Shown here in pieces: positions 12,892 to 25,242 of a stretch of 64,000 nt of DNA. Under the pieces are notes generated by a model that worked only from the letters and a program-made list of their open reading frames with translations, did not search any database and was not told where the DNA came from. This DNA is from Siniperca chuatsi (taxonomy: Eukaryota > Chordata > Actinopteri > Centrarchiformes > Sinipercidae). The stretch spans positions 5,689,733-5,753,732 of the forward strand of contig NC_058052.1 in NCBI RefSeq assembly GCF_020085105.1, given 5' to 3'. Position numbers and translations under genes: made by a program. Numbering within the stretch: the first letter of the stretch is position 1; each line of letters starts with the position of its first letter.

Positions 12892-13449
12892 TTAAAGGGG
12901 CACTCCACCAATTTTACACATCAAGTTCAGTTTACTCATCAGAGGGAGTACTATTCAGCCTTTCATGTAGCCATATAGCGTGAGTGAAGCGTGAGCTGTT
13001 ACGCTGCCTGTGTAGACAGCTAGACTGATTAAAATAGAAGTGTATCTGTTCTGTCAGATGCGCGTGTGAAGGACAACTGAAAAATGCAGCTGAAACGCCG
13101 CCGGTGTAGACAAGTTATAACCCTGATGACGTCATAGCAGTGTCATCAGAGTTATCTCAGATTGGGCTTGAATTTTTTTAACAGAAAAAAAGTGTTACAA
13201 ACTGAGGGTGTGGAGTTTGGAAGACATGGGAAAAATCTCCAGGGAGGGTCTAATGAAATGCAATTGAGTTGCATTGTGGGAAGTGTAGGATCCAGTGTTT
13301 TTTGGAGCTTGACCGATACTCTGGACTAAAAGTCAAGATATCTCGGCCTCTGCTGCTTCAATTTTGACCATTGTTTTTTAAATCTGTCTCTCACTAGTAC
13401 CCCAATCTTTTTGAAAGTGCAATATTAAATCAGTGTAGTGTCCCTTTAA
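12892..13449. mobile_element. piggyBac-type MITE with TTAA target duplications
   Basis: The left end reads TTAA-AGGGGCACTCCACCAATTTT. The right end reads AAATCAGTGTAGTGTCCCT-TTAA. The inner inverted repeats (AGGGGCACTCCACC against AGGGACACTACACT) match at most positions, and both ends abut TTAA, the signature target site of piggyBac elements. The interior of about 550 bases has no coding potential, so it is non-autonomous. Confidence 0.75.
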
Positions 13450-15591
13450 CTGGGTGAATAAATAACATTCACTATCAGATACTTTAGAAGTAATCCAATC
13501 TGAAACAAGAGCCATATCAGTCAAACCCTATGGATAAGGACCAACGGGCATTCAGTTATGAAAATAAATGTCAACAACAGATGACAAGAAAGTAGAAAAA
13601 GAGAGAGACGTGAGCAGAAAGTTAAAGATAGGTAAACATGAGAGAAACACGACAGGTAGTTAGCACAGCTATGATAGATGGATTATAAAATGAACACATC
13701 ATCAGTCTGGTGAGATATGAGAGGAATACATAGAAACAACACAAAACCTGATGTTTTGAGCTTGTTTCCTGTAGCTTGTTCAGTTTGTTCTTACCTCTCT
13801 AATGAGCTGTAACACAGTTCTCTTGGAGGAGCGCTGAGACTCACATTTTCTACTGTCTTACAGTGTTTGTTATTCGCTGCTACTTTATTTCAAATGCTCT
13901 CACCTGACCAAACGAACTGAGCCAAGGGAGAAAACACTCCAGTGTTCAACTAAATCACTACACACACACTTGGTGTGAACGTGCCCTGAGGTCATGGGCC
14001 AAGTGAGGATTAATGCAGCCAGTGAGTTCATTTCCGCCTCAGGAGCTGCTTTGTCATATTTGTAGAACTAAAACTACAACCTGCTAAATGATTTCAGTTA
14101 TTAGCCAGTAAACACTTTCTGTAAGCATGTAAGTAAGGAGTTCTAAGAGTTCTTAAGATAAGTTTTCCAGCAAAACCAACTTCCTGCTCTGATTATGTTT
14201 GATATAACTACATTAAAATGGAAATAGAATGAAAAAGCAGCCACTTCCTGAAAGTGGCAGCTGGGAAGTTTTAAATATGAGAATAATAAGCACGTAACAT
14301 TATATGGTAGAATTAGAGGCACGACAAATAGACACATGATCTGTTGGCAAACTAAGTGTTTATTCACCTTTTATTTATTTTTAAATTACACTTTTTGTAT
14401 TTTGCAGTTGTTTTCATCTGAGCAGGGTCAACTTCCATTTCCCTGGAAGTTAGAATGAATAGAAAGGTGGAACCCCAGCCAAAGATTAAAAAAAACAACA
14501 ACTAATTGTCTGTATGGTTGTAAAGCAATGTAATACAGTGTGTCTTAGCTATAACATATGAGGTCCATCTAGTGGCTGATGTGCAGAAGTGCAGCACATG
14601 ACTGACTACAGACCCTGGACCCGGTGTTTAATTCAAGTCCAATATAAAAACGGTATATACATCTTGTGAGAGTTAGATGCTAAAAGACCTTTATAAGACC
14701 TGTATCAATTTGAGCTTTGTTGATCTTGTTGAAGAAATTTGGCAATTATAATTTCACAATTTTCATGTTTCTTGCTGGAGTTTTCTCTCTAGCTTCCAGG
14801 GTTCGTGAGCATTTGTTGCTATTCAATATACAACATGTGACAGAAACAAACCCTAAACATAGTTGGATAGTGAAGTAGACTCCTTTATTTAAGATTACGG
14901 TAAGATTAAGATAAAAGTAAATATTCAAATATAAATCTGAACCTTTGCTAATATGGTCGTACCCAAAATATTGTCACTTTAATAGTGGACCTCACTAAGT
15001 CAAAAAGACCATCATCTATATCGCCATTTGATTTAGAAAACCTCCCCCAGCTGTATCTTAGTGATATTTACCATTAGGAAGGCTTTTTGCAAGCTTGTAC
15101 TACATAAATCTGACATGACATGAATGTGACTATATGAGCATGTGTGTGAAAACACTGAAAATGATGATCAACAAGAACAAAAATCTGTTTAAAAGTTTCG
15201 GTCCTTGGGTTTGATGGTTGTCAAATGAGTCTGAACCTGTGACGCCTTCTATGTCCAGGTTTTTGATGGTAGGCCTACTTGTAATTCCCATATTTCTGAA
15301 TACAACATGCATGCTGCACGTTTTTACTCTTCATTACACAGCACCTGGTGTGTGTTACAAAATTCTCCAAATCTTTTTACTACTTTTCAGCTTCTGAGTA
15401 GGTTGCTCAGTTTAATCATTTAGTCAGTTTTGCAATAAAGTGTCCAACTCTGCAGAGATACGGGTATTTATTAATATTATGCTGTGCTATTGTGTTGTTT
15501 TGAACATGTGGAAACTATTTATTTGATCAGGCTGGCTACTCCAGCGCTCTAGCTGTAGCAGTCTCAAGAGATCCCGAAGTACACAGAGGAT
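13450..15591. other. Intergenic, 3' side of the two-RRM gene
   Basis: No exon or recognisable repeat with clear ends was found. For the minus-strand gene that stops at 15592, reverse-complement AATAAA motifs near 15517 and 15466 are candidate polyadenylation signals. Confidence 0.35.
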
Positions 15592-16922
15592 TTAGAGCAG
15601 CCCGCGGTGCTGGTGATGGTGTTTTCTGCGTGCTGCCCTCGTTGCAGGGTATGCCGCACCTCCATGGTGTGCAAAGGAAACACGGAGGCGTTTGGAGCCA
15701 GTGTAGAGATCATTTAAGAAATCCATGAGCCACAACGCGGTGGAGATGTCAGGAAGTGTCACTAGGGCTCTTCTCTTCTCCACCTGTAAGGTCATAATAA
15801 TGTCAAATTACATGTTGGGAGTCTGCAGCAATAACAGCATCTCAAACTTTCAGTACATCTCATCACTTTGAGGTGAATTTGAATCAAACTGTTAAAAGTC
15901 TTAAAGAAACGCGTAGATGAGTGAAGTGAAAATATGCAAATCACATTCATTATTATTAGAGGTATTCAGCTGTCACACTGTTCCTCGTGTTTAACCCCAT
16001 TTCCAAAGCTGCTCCTCTACAGGACCCATGCTGTGAAGTTAGTACCTTGACATTGGTCGTGTTTGCAGGGAGGAGGCTGAGCACCCGGTACCTTTGATCG
16101 ACATGTCTGGGCAAGTTACCAATATGAAGACACACAGTCTGGCAAATGGAAACCAGAAGTTTTACTTAAATTAGGCATCTAAAAACCAGACGTTCTACAG
16201 AGCCTAGGCATCTAAAATCCACCACAAAGCAGAAATAATAAAAGTTCAAATGTCCTATTACCTGGCTGTAAGCCGGTGGATACAGTGTGTCCAGCAGAGA
16301 GGGCAGTCTCTGTGGTGGCATGTCACTAAACCTATCTTTTAGGAGACGGGGGGGTTTGGCACTCTGACTTTCTGATCTTCCAGTCGCGTGGGCCTCTCTG
16401 ACCTCTCTGGGCTTCGATAGACCCACAAGGAACCCTTTGATGTCGTTCAGTTTAATCACGGCTACGGCAGCATCATCAGCGTTAGAGTAAGTCACCACGC
16501 CGCATGTGATTCCATTTTTCACTATTTTCTGAGTCATGAGAGGAAACAAAATAATCATATCTTTACTAAACTATTGAGAACAGTGAAGAAAATTGTGAAG
16601 AGAAAGTGAGTGAAATATCCAAAAGAAGTTTATAAAACAGTCTGTAATAAAGTTACCTGAACACTAACAACATATCCAAAAGGTAAGGACATGTTGAGCA
16701 GATCCTCAGCAGTGAATTCTCTGCTCCGGCTCGCAAAGATTTTTATCGTCTGCCAGGGCAAAACATTTGTTCAAAACTGACATCTGGAAGTGGTTGAGAC
16801 TGTGTATATTTTCAGAGAGCAGTGAGTACACTTTTGAGTGCTTGAGTTTAGTCCATCCCTACCTTTAAATTAGTAACTTCCCGACAAATCATCTTAGGCG
16901 ATCCCTGTTTGTCCATGTCCAT
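15592..16922 (-). CDS. Unrecognised two-RRM protein, five exons, 234 residues
   Basis: Minus-strand exons are 16922-16863, 16749-16657, 16528-16262, 16138-16046 and 15783-15592. Every border is GT-AG, every exon is a multiple of three (phase 0 throughout), and the frame is open from ATG to TAA. Residues 21-92 look like an RRM: a TIKIFAS strand, a FTAEDLLNM helix, a CGVVTY strand and an ADDAAVAVIKLN helix. Residues 92-140 are a Ser/Pro/Arg-rich linker. Residues 141-210 look like a second RRM: VCLHIGNLP as RNP2, ALVTLPD as a degenerate RNP1, and ISTALWLMDFLN as a helix. The tail is His/Arg-rich. RNP aromatics are largely replaced, as in PTB- or matrin-like RRMs. I cannot name the gene. RNA binding is inferred, not shown. 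Confidence 0.68.
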
Positions 16923-19900
16923 CCTACACGTAGAGGTTTCAAAAACTCCGAAAGTCCGAAAGTAAACACCAGGTGGTTCAGTATTCCAGCCCGGCAACAA
17001 TGAGTGCGTTCAAATGCAAACTAATATGCCGGTTATGATCTTGTTTTTAACGTATCCCAGTTATGTGGTGTGCATCTAAACATCATCTCTTGGTTTAAGA
17101 AACCTGGATAAACCCTTATCCTGGTTTTGAGAAACCTGGATATGCTACCTTGAGTACTCCGATAGAAACCAGGATACTGTGGCATGTAAACACCTTATCC
17201 AGGTATCCGAACATTCTTTGTTGATGGTGAGAAACCAAGACACAACTGCACACAGATGATCACTCATCGTGTATACAGGGACACGAACAAGAGCGAAACC
17301 GGTCTTGTATTCAATGTTGTATCAGGGCTTTTGATTTGAACATTCACTCTCACATGGAGACCATTAACATTCTAGTATAGAGTGCTGTTTTCAATTGAAA
17401 ATATGGTCAAACACTTACAAAATCGAGGTGAAATGTAGTTACATTTGTGAAATATCATCAAATGAGCTACAAATATAATTTAGTGCTGTGCTTATGATAA
17501 AAATGAAAAATAAATTAGACAACAGTTTCAAAAATAAATATTCTAACAAGTTAAAGTTGATTCAACGCAGTCTGTTTCCTGGCAATGCAATTCCAGTAAA
17601 GTGGTCTGTAGCTGCACACTTATCAATGCAACAGAAGTGTCTTGTTTTATCATTCTGACAGCGCCATCTAGTGAACGATGACCCCAGGAGTTCAAATTCA
17701 GTAACAGTTGCAAAATGTCATCGAGTGCCAGGTGGAGGGGACATAGTTAAACTCTGCTTTGTGACATTTCGATCGATCATAGAAATATATGGAAATCGCC
17801 TTTTTCATTACTCTTCCTACGGACTTTTTTTTTTATAATATCCTATGAAGGTGAGATCCAGCTTTACCTATAACTGTGTCTCCAGGGCAAGTGGTGGTCT
17901 TGGTATGCAGAATGATCTTCCTAGTGAGTTGGTAATAAGCTCCACAAACGGGAAAAGTGGACAACTAATTAGCATACAGAAAACCTAAAACCTTATCAAA
18001 CTGCTAAAAGTGAAATTTTGGACTGGATGACCAAAGTAATTAGGATTCATCCTCTGGGGAACACGAATGTCAGTCTAGCATGACAAAAAATTGGCAGCTT
18101 TAGCTCCCCAGTAGCTGCTGCTGTTTTCTTTTAAGCTATTATCTAAAGAGCACACTTTTTTAAGATGCTGCCCCACGTTTTTTGCGTTCTCAGGGGTGCA
18201 AAAAGATTTATTCTTGCACCTGGCATTGATTTCGTTTGCAACTCTTTACATGCTTTTTTTGTTGTCTTTAGTTTTCAATATGGTACTAGGTGGTGGTACT
18301 ACAACTTTTTATATGTTTTCGAACAGCAGCAGACGTTCCTCCTGCTCCAGTTTGCTTTTCCCTTTGTTTCCATTTTGACCAATTTCCTGCAATTTCATCC
18401 TTATCTACATGGTTTCATTTGACACGGTAACTGCTAGTGGAGATATTAAAAATTAACAAATAAAGTTAACTTAAAAAAAAATCATATATGATTTTTAAAA
18501 GAAAGAACGATGTGGCAAATGTAGGTAAATCCCTGTGACCGAGGCTATTCTACTTTAGGCATACATGTGATTCTCCTAAATTGGGTCTTGACAGTATTAT
18601 TAGGTGTAAGCAGAGGAGTACTGGTTGCTTTCTCCGTCTCTGGGATTATAAAGAAGCCTTCGTCTATATTGTACTGTCTGCAGTGTATTTGATGGGAACT
18701 CGGAGGCCGACATGGTTCATACACAATGCACAGAGAGCAGGAGGGCGTGCATGTGTGTGTAGGGGGGGGGGGAATAGTTTGCCCTAGGGGCCCCCAAACT
18801 GGTTCCTCCAGCTAAGATAAATATCATAGATCATCAGGGCTTACAATATGTACCCTTTGATCATGATCACATTGACTAAATTTAAAAACTAAATGCTGTC
18901 TCTAAGAATGCTGAAGGTATTTGAGGATGTATTTGAAATTATTAATGAAGAATATTGGTTGGACTTGTTCTTCAGTTCATTTGAATCCTAACTTGAGCAC
19001 TGACGTGAGTTTTTAATTCACAAAGTGTTACTTGTTGTCACAGCTGTACTTGACAAATATGCAGCTGACTTTTTCCTGGAAACATACAGGTCACTTGAAA
19101 TGGAGCCAGTGGGGGTCACATCTACAAACAGTGAACAGGTCATTAATGGGTCAGTTTTGTGTTTCTTAGTAAAAAATTCAGTGGCTTCAAAGTGAATTAT
19201 GTGGTATTGTGAAGTTTGAGACTGTGTCAAAACACAACTGTTTGGTATAAGAGTTTCTTTTTAGGGTTGTCATCATACAGCTACATTTTAGAGACACACT
19301 TCAATGACAGAAACATTACTTTCACAAAAAAGAACTACACACTTTGGATGTAATTCTTGGACAGATTATTTTTTCTCATCAGTGTCTCGATCGATGATCG
19401 ATTTGTAACCAAAATATAAATCAATACCAGAAGCACTGAATTTGAATTCTGAAAGCTGTACTTATTATTTAGTTTGTCGTTTTTGTTGATTGACAATAAT
19501 AGGCAAGACAGATCCAAACCTTGTTAGAGTTACACTTATAATTAGACACTTTTCTGATTAAATCTAGGAAATCTGAAATTGGTGTATGATTCTATATTGA
19601 AATACTAGACACTACCGCAGACTAACTTTAGACAAATATTGTTACTTTTACGCGTCTTTTTTGTATATTTCAAATGGTCACTGATTCAAAGTGGCCAAAG
19701 GGTTATGTGCTGTGGGTTAAGGAGTTAGGGTTGCCTGCAAGCTCCCCAGTCACTGTCGCTCTGCTCCACCTCAAGGATAGCTGTCTAGCAAGGTGGAGGT
19801 CGGTCATTATTTAATGATAAAGCAAATATCATAAATACATACATTGATTTATAAATAAATAAATCCACTGGTGTACATGTACTTACAGCACAGAGCAATG

Positions 19901-22900
19901 GACTTAAAGTAAAGGAAAAGACAAGCCTGCTGGTGTGATGGATAACTAGTGAAAATGAATAGCTGGACAATAAGCCCTTTCCCACAGAAGATGTTTTGAC
20001 ATGTCACAGCAGTGTAAATAATAAAATTAATGATGGCTGAATTCCATTTAGCTGCTTCGGTTTCAGGGTCCGGAGCCCTCGCTAATGTCACTAGTAACAC
20101 AATCAGAAATTTGTGCTTTTTCTGCTGTGACGCCTGTCGTGAACAAGGCCTATGCCATCAGTAATATCTAAATATGCAGACTGAGTGCTAAAGCACAAAG
20201 AAAGATAAACACGCATTGCCAGAATTAAGCTTGTGCAAACATGAACTCTGACCTGACAAATCAAAAACACTTTCAAGAGGCCACATCTTCAGTGGGACAT
20301 GATTCCATCAAAACACTCCTGCAAAGATAAGGTGCTCCTACTGGCAACACTGTAATCACTGCACTTATCATAAGTCTCACTCATGATCCCAAATTTTAGG
20401 TTGAACTTGAGCCAGAACCATGCTGACTGTGTGAAAATCACTATCCTCTCTTTACTATATACAGTATGATCTATTGAGGCAGAGTTCGACACAGAACAGA
20501 TGGTTTTGTTTTGCATTAAATGAAACTTGTGTTTTATCGGAGCTGACCACTAAAGAGAGCCCTAAAACAGTTGTAGAACATATTAGGACGTGTATTAAAA
20601 TCGGTCAAAACGACCTGATTTGAGCAGGGATTTTTAAACACATTAAAAAAATGTTGTTGGAAGAGGATTGAGTAGCTCTGTTGTTTATAGGTGAAATACA
20701 TTTCAAACCACCCTGAAAGAATCTAGCTCCATATTCCTATGTGGACAAGATTCAGCAACATATTGTCTGATCGCTCTAAATTTGTTCCGATCTAAGGCCT
20801 CAAAGTATGTGACCTAAATTGTTGAAGGAGGCTCACTTGGTTTGACTAATTGTCTGTAATCTGTCTGTAAAAATATAACAGCCTGGCCAATTTAATTTCC
20901 TTAATAATAGGTCATGTCACTAAGGTTAATATCTCAGCTTGAAGAAACCTTCAGAAGATCCAGGTCAGGAGATGAGGTCACAGTGATACCAGTACTTTTT
21001 GTGATGACCACGTTTGAATTATAGCCCCTGTGAAGTTTCAAGGATTGTCTATTTTCCACTAAATTGGGGAATTTGGAAAATATGATCAAGGGTGAAAATT
21101 AGAGCTTGTTAAAGTTGCTATGCAGAACACTACATAGAATCACATTTTGAATTGACAGCCTGTTCCTGCAAGGGTCCCTGTCTGCACACCTACTTAAGCT
21201 AATTGAAGTGTGTAGACCCATACGCGTGCTGCGACACATTGCATGCATTCATTTGGCAGACGCTTTTGTCCAAAGCTACAAATGAAGGACAATCCGAGCC
21301 GCACAGGTCAAGGAGAAGCATTCGAGTCTCAACACTCAGTTTCATGTTCCAGCTGACACAAGTGCCAAACGTTTGCAGGTGCGTGACGTAAAAGAAGATT
21401 ATGAGAGAGAGATGAAGAAGAATGGAGAAATGGAGGGAGACAGAAAGAGCACAGTAAATACTCTCGGACGAGGTGCGTCTTCAAGCGATTTTTGAAGATA
21501 GCGATATGAGAGAGCAACAGATTAATCAATTGACTTCAGAACTATAGGGGTTAACAATATGAATGGATGTGGTCAAAACCTGTAGAGACTTTGGATGAAG
21601 CTCAGCAGTCTGGGAGAATCTGACTTCAGAGCAATACCCATATACTCCAAAAAAGGCAACCTACACTATAACAACGATATATCAAATACAAATAATGACA
21701 TTTGATTAAATATTTAGGTATAATTTTGATTTGTCACGTCTTCCATGAATTAGTGGAATTATTGTACTTTTGCACGAACGTGTTTATCTTTCTTCATGCA
21801 ATTGAACAGTTACATTACAGCTTGAATTTTGGGTTGTACTTGTTTCTTTTATGTAAAACACTTGTCTATAACATGCATTTCACGAGTCAAGTTTGTCTTG
21901 ATTCTTCTTTGGTTGGTTTATGTCTGTTTTAAATGTATAAATAGGCTTGTTTGAGTGTGGCTTTCAGTCACTCCGTCTGTCACTGCCCCAGCAGAGGGCG
22001 CTCCAGGATCACATCTCAAATGCAGCGATTTTAAAACTCATGAGTTGCAGAAGATGGCGCTGTTATTTGTTTATGTAATATGTCCCAGCAGGCGAATCGA
22101 AAGGCACTTGAGTATTCTTGTTTTATGTCATTATTTCCTGCACCAGCTATCACCAAGTACAAGCACATTAAATGATCCCACAGGTCTGACCAGTCCAGGA
22201 GACCGACAGTATAACTGAAGTTTTGTTGTCACACTGGCATTATCATGTGATGCCTCAGAAATTGTGCACCAGTTTTCATTTCTCCTTTTACTGTTGAAGG
22301 CTCATATGCCAAGGCTGAACATTCAGGCACTGGGTCAACAGCAGTAGGAGCCAGCCCAACAAATTACTTTCAAAGTTTTTTTAGTTGATTGCCACATGGA
22401 GCTCAGCCCCCTAGTGTGGTGCAATGATAATATAGGCCTATGTAAATGGACTACCATGCCCTAACCAGATAGAACAAGATTTAACCAGCCTACGCCTGAC
22501 TGAGGTTGCTTACCTCCAAACTTCACACATGTGTAACAATAAATTCCAGCACTGCACTATGAAAGAAGCCCGGTTCAGCTGACAGTGAGCGCCTGAAGGC
22601 AGTTGACTCCTGGTGCACAAAATCACTCTGAATGAAATTACGCAGGTTTTCATAGTACATTTATTTTTAATTATGTCAGACTGATGTAAACTTCGTCAAG
22701 TATGACCTACTTTCAGTGAAAGGTATTAGTGAACACTCCTCTGAAGTTTTTGCCTTATGAAGATCACTTTTCATCGATGATGTGAGTTGAGAAACTTTTT
22801 TCACCAGGACTTCACTGCCAGTGACTATACGTGATACATTCTCTTGAGTAAATACCTATTCCCGAAGGTACTCTCACACACACACACACACACATGCAAG

Positions 22901-24600
22901 TTTGTGTTTATTTAAGCAAAATGGGTGGGTATTGAGAAAATATTCTTGCATATGGATCAGATAAAAAAACATAATGGAGGATATGGAAGTCTATCCTGCA
23001 TGCTTTGCAAATCTGATATCACAGTCAAAATCACAAGTGTGGACAACTGTGAGCATTCAGTACATGATAAACCACAGCAGTTAAAGCAGCAAACAGTCAC
23101 GAGACAAAGAGTGTTATATAGATCTATATGAATATCCCCTATCCCACAGACTGTACGTCTTAAGTTGAACTTGAGACACTGATTTTTTTTTTGTTGTATT
23201 CCTCAAAAGTGGGCTGACCTGTTTGTGTCTGGAAACGTGTGTTTCCTTTTCTTCCAAGGGTAGAGGACTCAAGAAATGTGACAGCTTGGAGGGCAAACCA
23301 AATGGCATTCATGAATCAACACATAGATAATAGGCTTTGAAATCTTGTTTGTTAATAACAAAGGCTCAGATATAGGCCAACTGTCTGGGGTGTGAGGCTG
23401 ATCCAGTGGACACTGACACACCAGCAGTGCACAGATCCAATAGCTTACATTATAGATGGAAAATGGTATGCATATTTTATTGAAGAAAAGTTCAATAAGA
23501 TTTTAGGTTACTTTCTTTAAAGGATGGAGGGGGGGGGGTGCATAATGATACTCTGCACCTTCATATGATACCTACATAATCAGAAATCCACTTGCAATGT
23601 AATGCATTACGATATGCATTGTGGGTATAACAGCCTATGCAATGAGCTGAATAATTATAATGCACTTCTGATAATGATCAGTATGCAACCCTGAAACAAC
23701 ACAACTAAGGTAATGCCAAGTTTTGTTGCAATTTCACATTTTCATCAACTGATCCAAAACGTTGAAGGACAAAACGACATTTGCTTTCCAATCCAAATCC
23801 AACAGAACACAACAGCACAGCACAGAAACGATGTGACTTAGCACAAACAGCCTTTCAGCACCAGCCTACTTCAAATAACAGAAATGATTTGCACATGTTT
23901 CTATGGGTCGCCGAGACATAAAGAAATGAATGGTAGACAGTGTTGCTGGGTAAAGACTCAAACGCCCTTCGAAAAATCCTCCCTGAATGACTTTACTGGG
24001 TTGTGTACTGTCTCCACTACACACCAAATCCAGTATTTTTCCATCAAGTAGCGCGCTCGACCACGTGACCACAAAGGAGAAAAAAAAAACGCTGTCATGT
24101 TTGCATCCTCAATTGACAGCGGTGCTCACTGAATATGGCTCTCGATTAGCAAGAAATAGATAATGCTACTACAATTTTTTTGTCTCTGCTGCTTCTGACA
24201 CTATATAATTACAAAGTCCGCCTTCCACTTTAGTACTGTTGCCCATTCGGGAAACAAATTCTCATCCAGGTCGTTTTTCTAACCCCGTGCGTTCATGATC
24301 ATGTAACCACTCCCACTCGTGGCTGGTGGAAAATTACCAGCTTACAAGCAACAGGCAAATGAATGGTACTTGCGGTTTATCACATCATTCAACCCAAAAG
24401 TGTACCTGCATGAGATAGCCACTTAAGGACTTTCAGGATATATTACGTTTTTAAGTAGTAAAACCTTTACATTGAGTTTAAGTGGATAAAATCATTAAAT
24501 GGCATTAGTTTTACGCCTCGTAATTGTACGCGCGAGCAGCAATGCTATGTTGCATTGACATTAATGAAGGTAATATATAACTTGACCCTCAGGAGTGGCA
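16923..24600. other. Long intergenic region between the two-RRM gene and xpo1
   Basis: About 7.7 kb without a supportable exon on either strand. Open frames here are short and lack splice context or family resemblance. It contains repeat fragments (18776-18800, 21244-21285), a (CA)n run at about 22874-22894, and G runs near 18768 and 23530. Confidence 0.4.
21238..21290 (-). repeat. Common teleost retroelement tail, reverse orientation
   Basis: The text 'cattcatttggcagacgctt' followed by ttgtccaaagctacaa is the reverse complement of the tail seen at 6870-6912. The fuller motif (ATTTGGCAGACGCTTTT.TCCAAAG) is a familiar interspersed fish repeat. Only this end is recognisable. Confidence 0.55.
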
Positions 24601-24699
24601 ATAAACAGTGGTCGCTTACTTATTCGCTATTCTGATAAGCGGAGTCATGTACAGGTCCACTCTGCATGAGAGTCTGCCCTCTTTTTCTGTCCGGGCGGA

Positions 24700-25242
24700 G
24701 TAGTCGCGTGGGCGCTTGAGCGAATTGAAATAAACTGACAGGCCAATCATTCAATAGGACACCAACTAGGAAGTCTCCGCCAAAGCCGCAGCCAATCACA
24801 GCACGGTGTGGGCGTAACCCTAGTCCAAACTTTACGCGGCGCCATCGGCTGAAAACTAAACCGAGATGGAATCTCCCAGTCTGAACCGGTTTCAACCGGT
24901 TGCGAGTTAGTTGCTTGAGAGAGGAGAGGAGGCGCAGGCATACAATCTCTACACCGCCCGCTGGAAAATTATTAGAGTAACAAATTAATTAGTGAATCAA
25001 GGTTTACTTTGTTTCGTAAAATGTATCGGAGTGACAAATTCTTGGGTTTGCTGTGATAGTAGTTTTGGAATCCACATCAGTGGTTCTTACCAGCCAGACA
25101 TCACTCACTACTGGAACTGGAGATAGTCAACGCTGCAGAAATAGGAAATCTTTTCTAATCAACAGTGATACTGAAGCCCTCACTATATCTTGTAGCGTCT
25201 TTGGCAAACGCCACTCTTTTCAGTCAGAGCCTTGGACTTTAG
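24700..25242 (+). promoter_or_regulatory. xpo1: xpo1 promoter and probable non-coding first exon
   Basis: The segment is locally CpG-rich. It has two CCAAT boxes, both reading CCAATCA (24743-24747 and 24792-24796), and GTGGGCG near 24806. Two perfect AACCGGTT palindromes lie at 24884-24891 and 24894-24901. A good splice donor (TTTAG|GTAGGT) follows position 25242, suggesting a 5' UTR exon that joins the coding exon whose acceptor is at 26791. In human cells CRM1 transcription is reported to depend on NF-Y at CCAAT boxes. The start site itself is not resolved. Confidence 0.5.

Noticed and set aside
24620..24941. Minus-strand open frames in the xpo1 promoter suggesting a divergent gene
   Set aside because: GC-rich promoter sequence gives long frames by chance. 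There is no domain and no splice partner on that strand.
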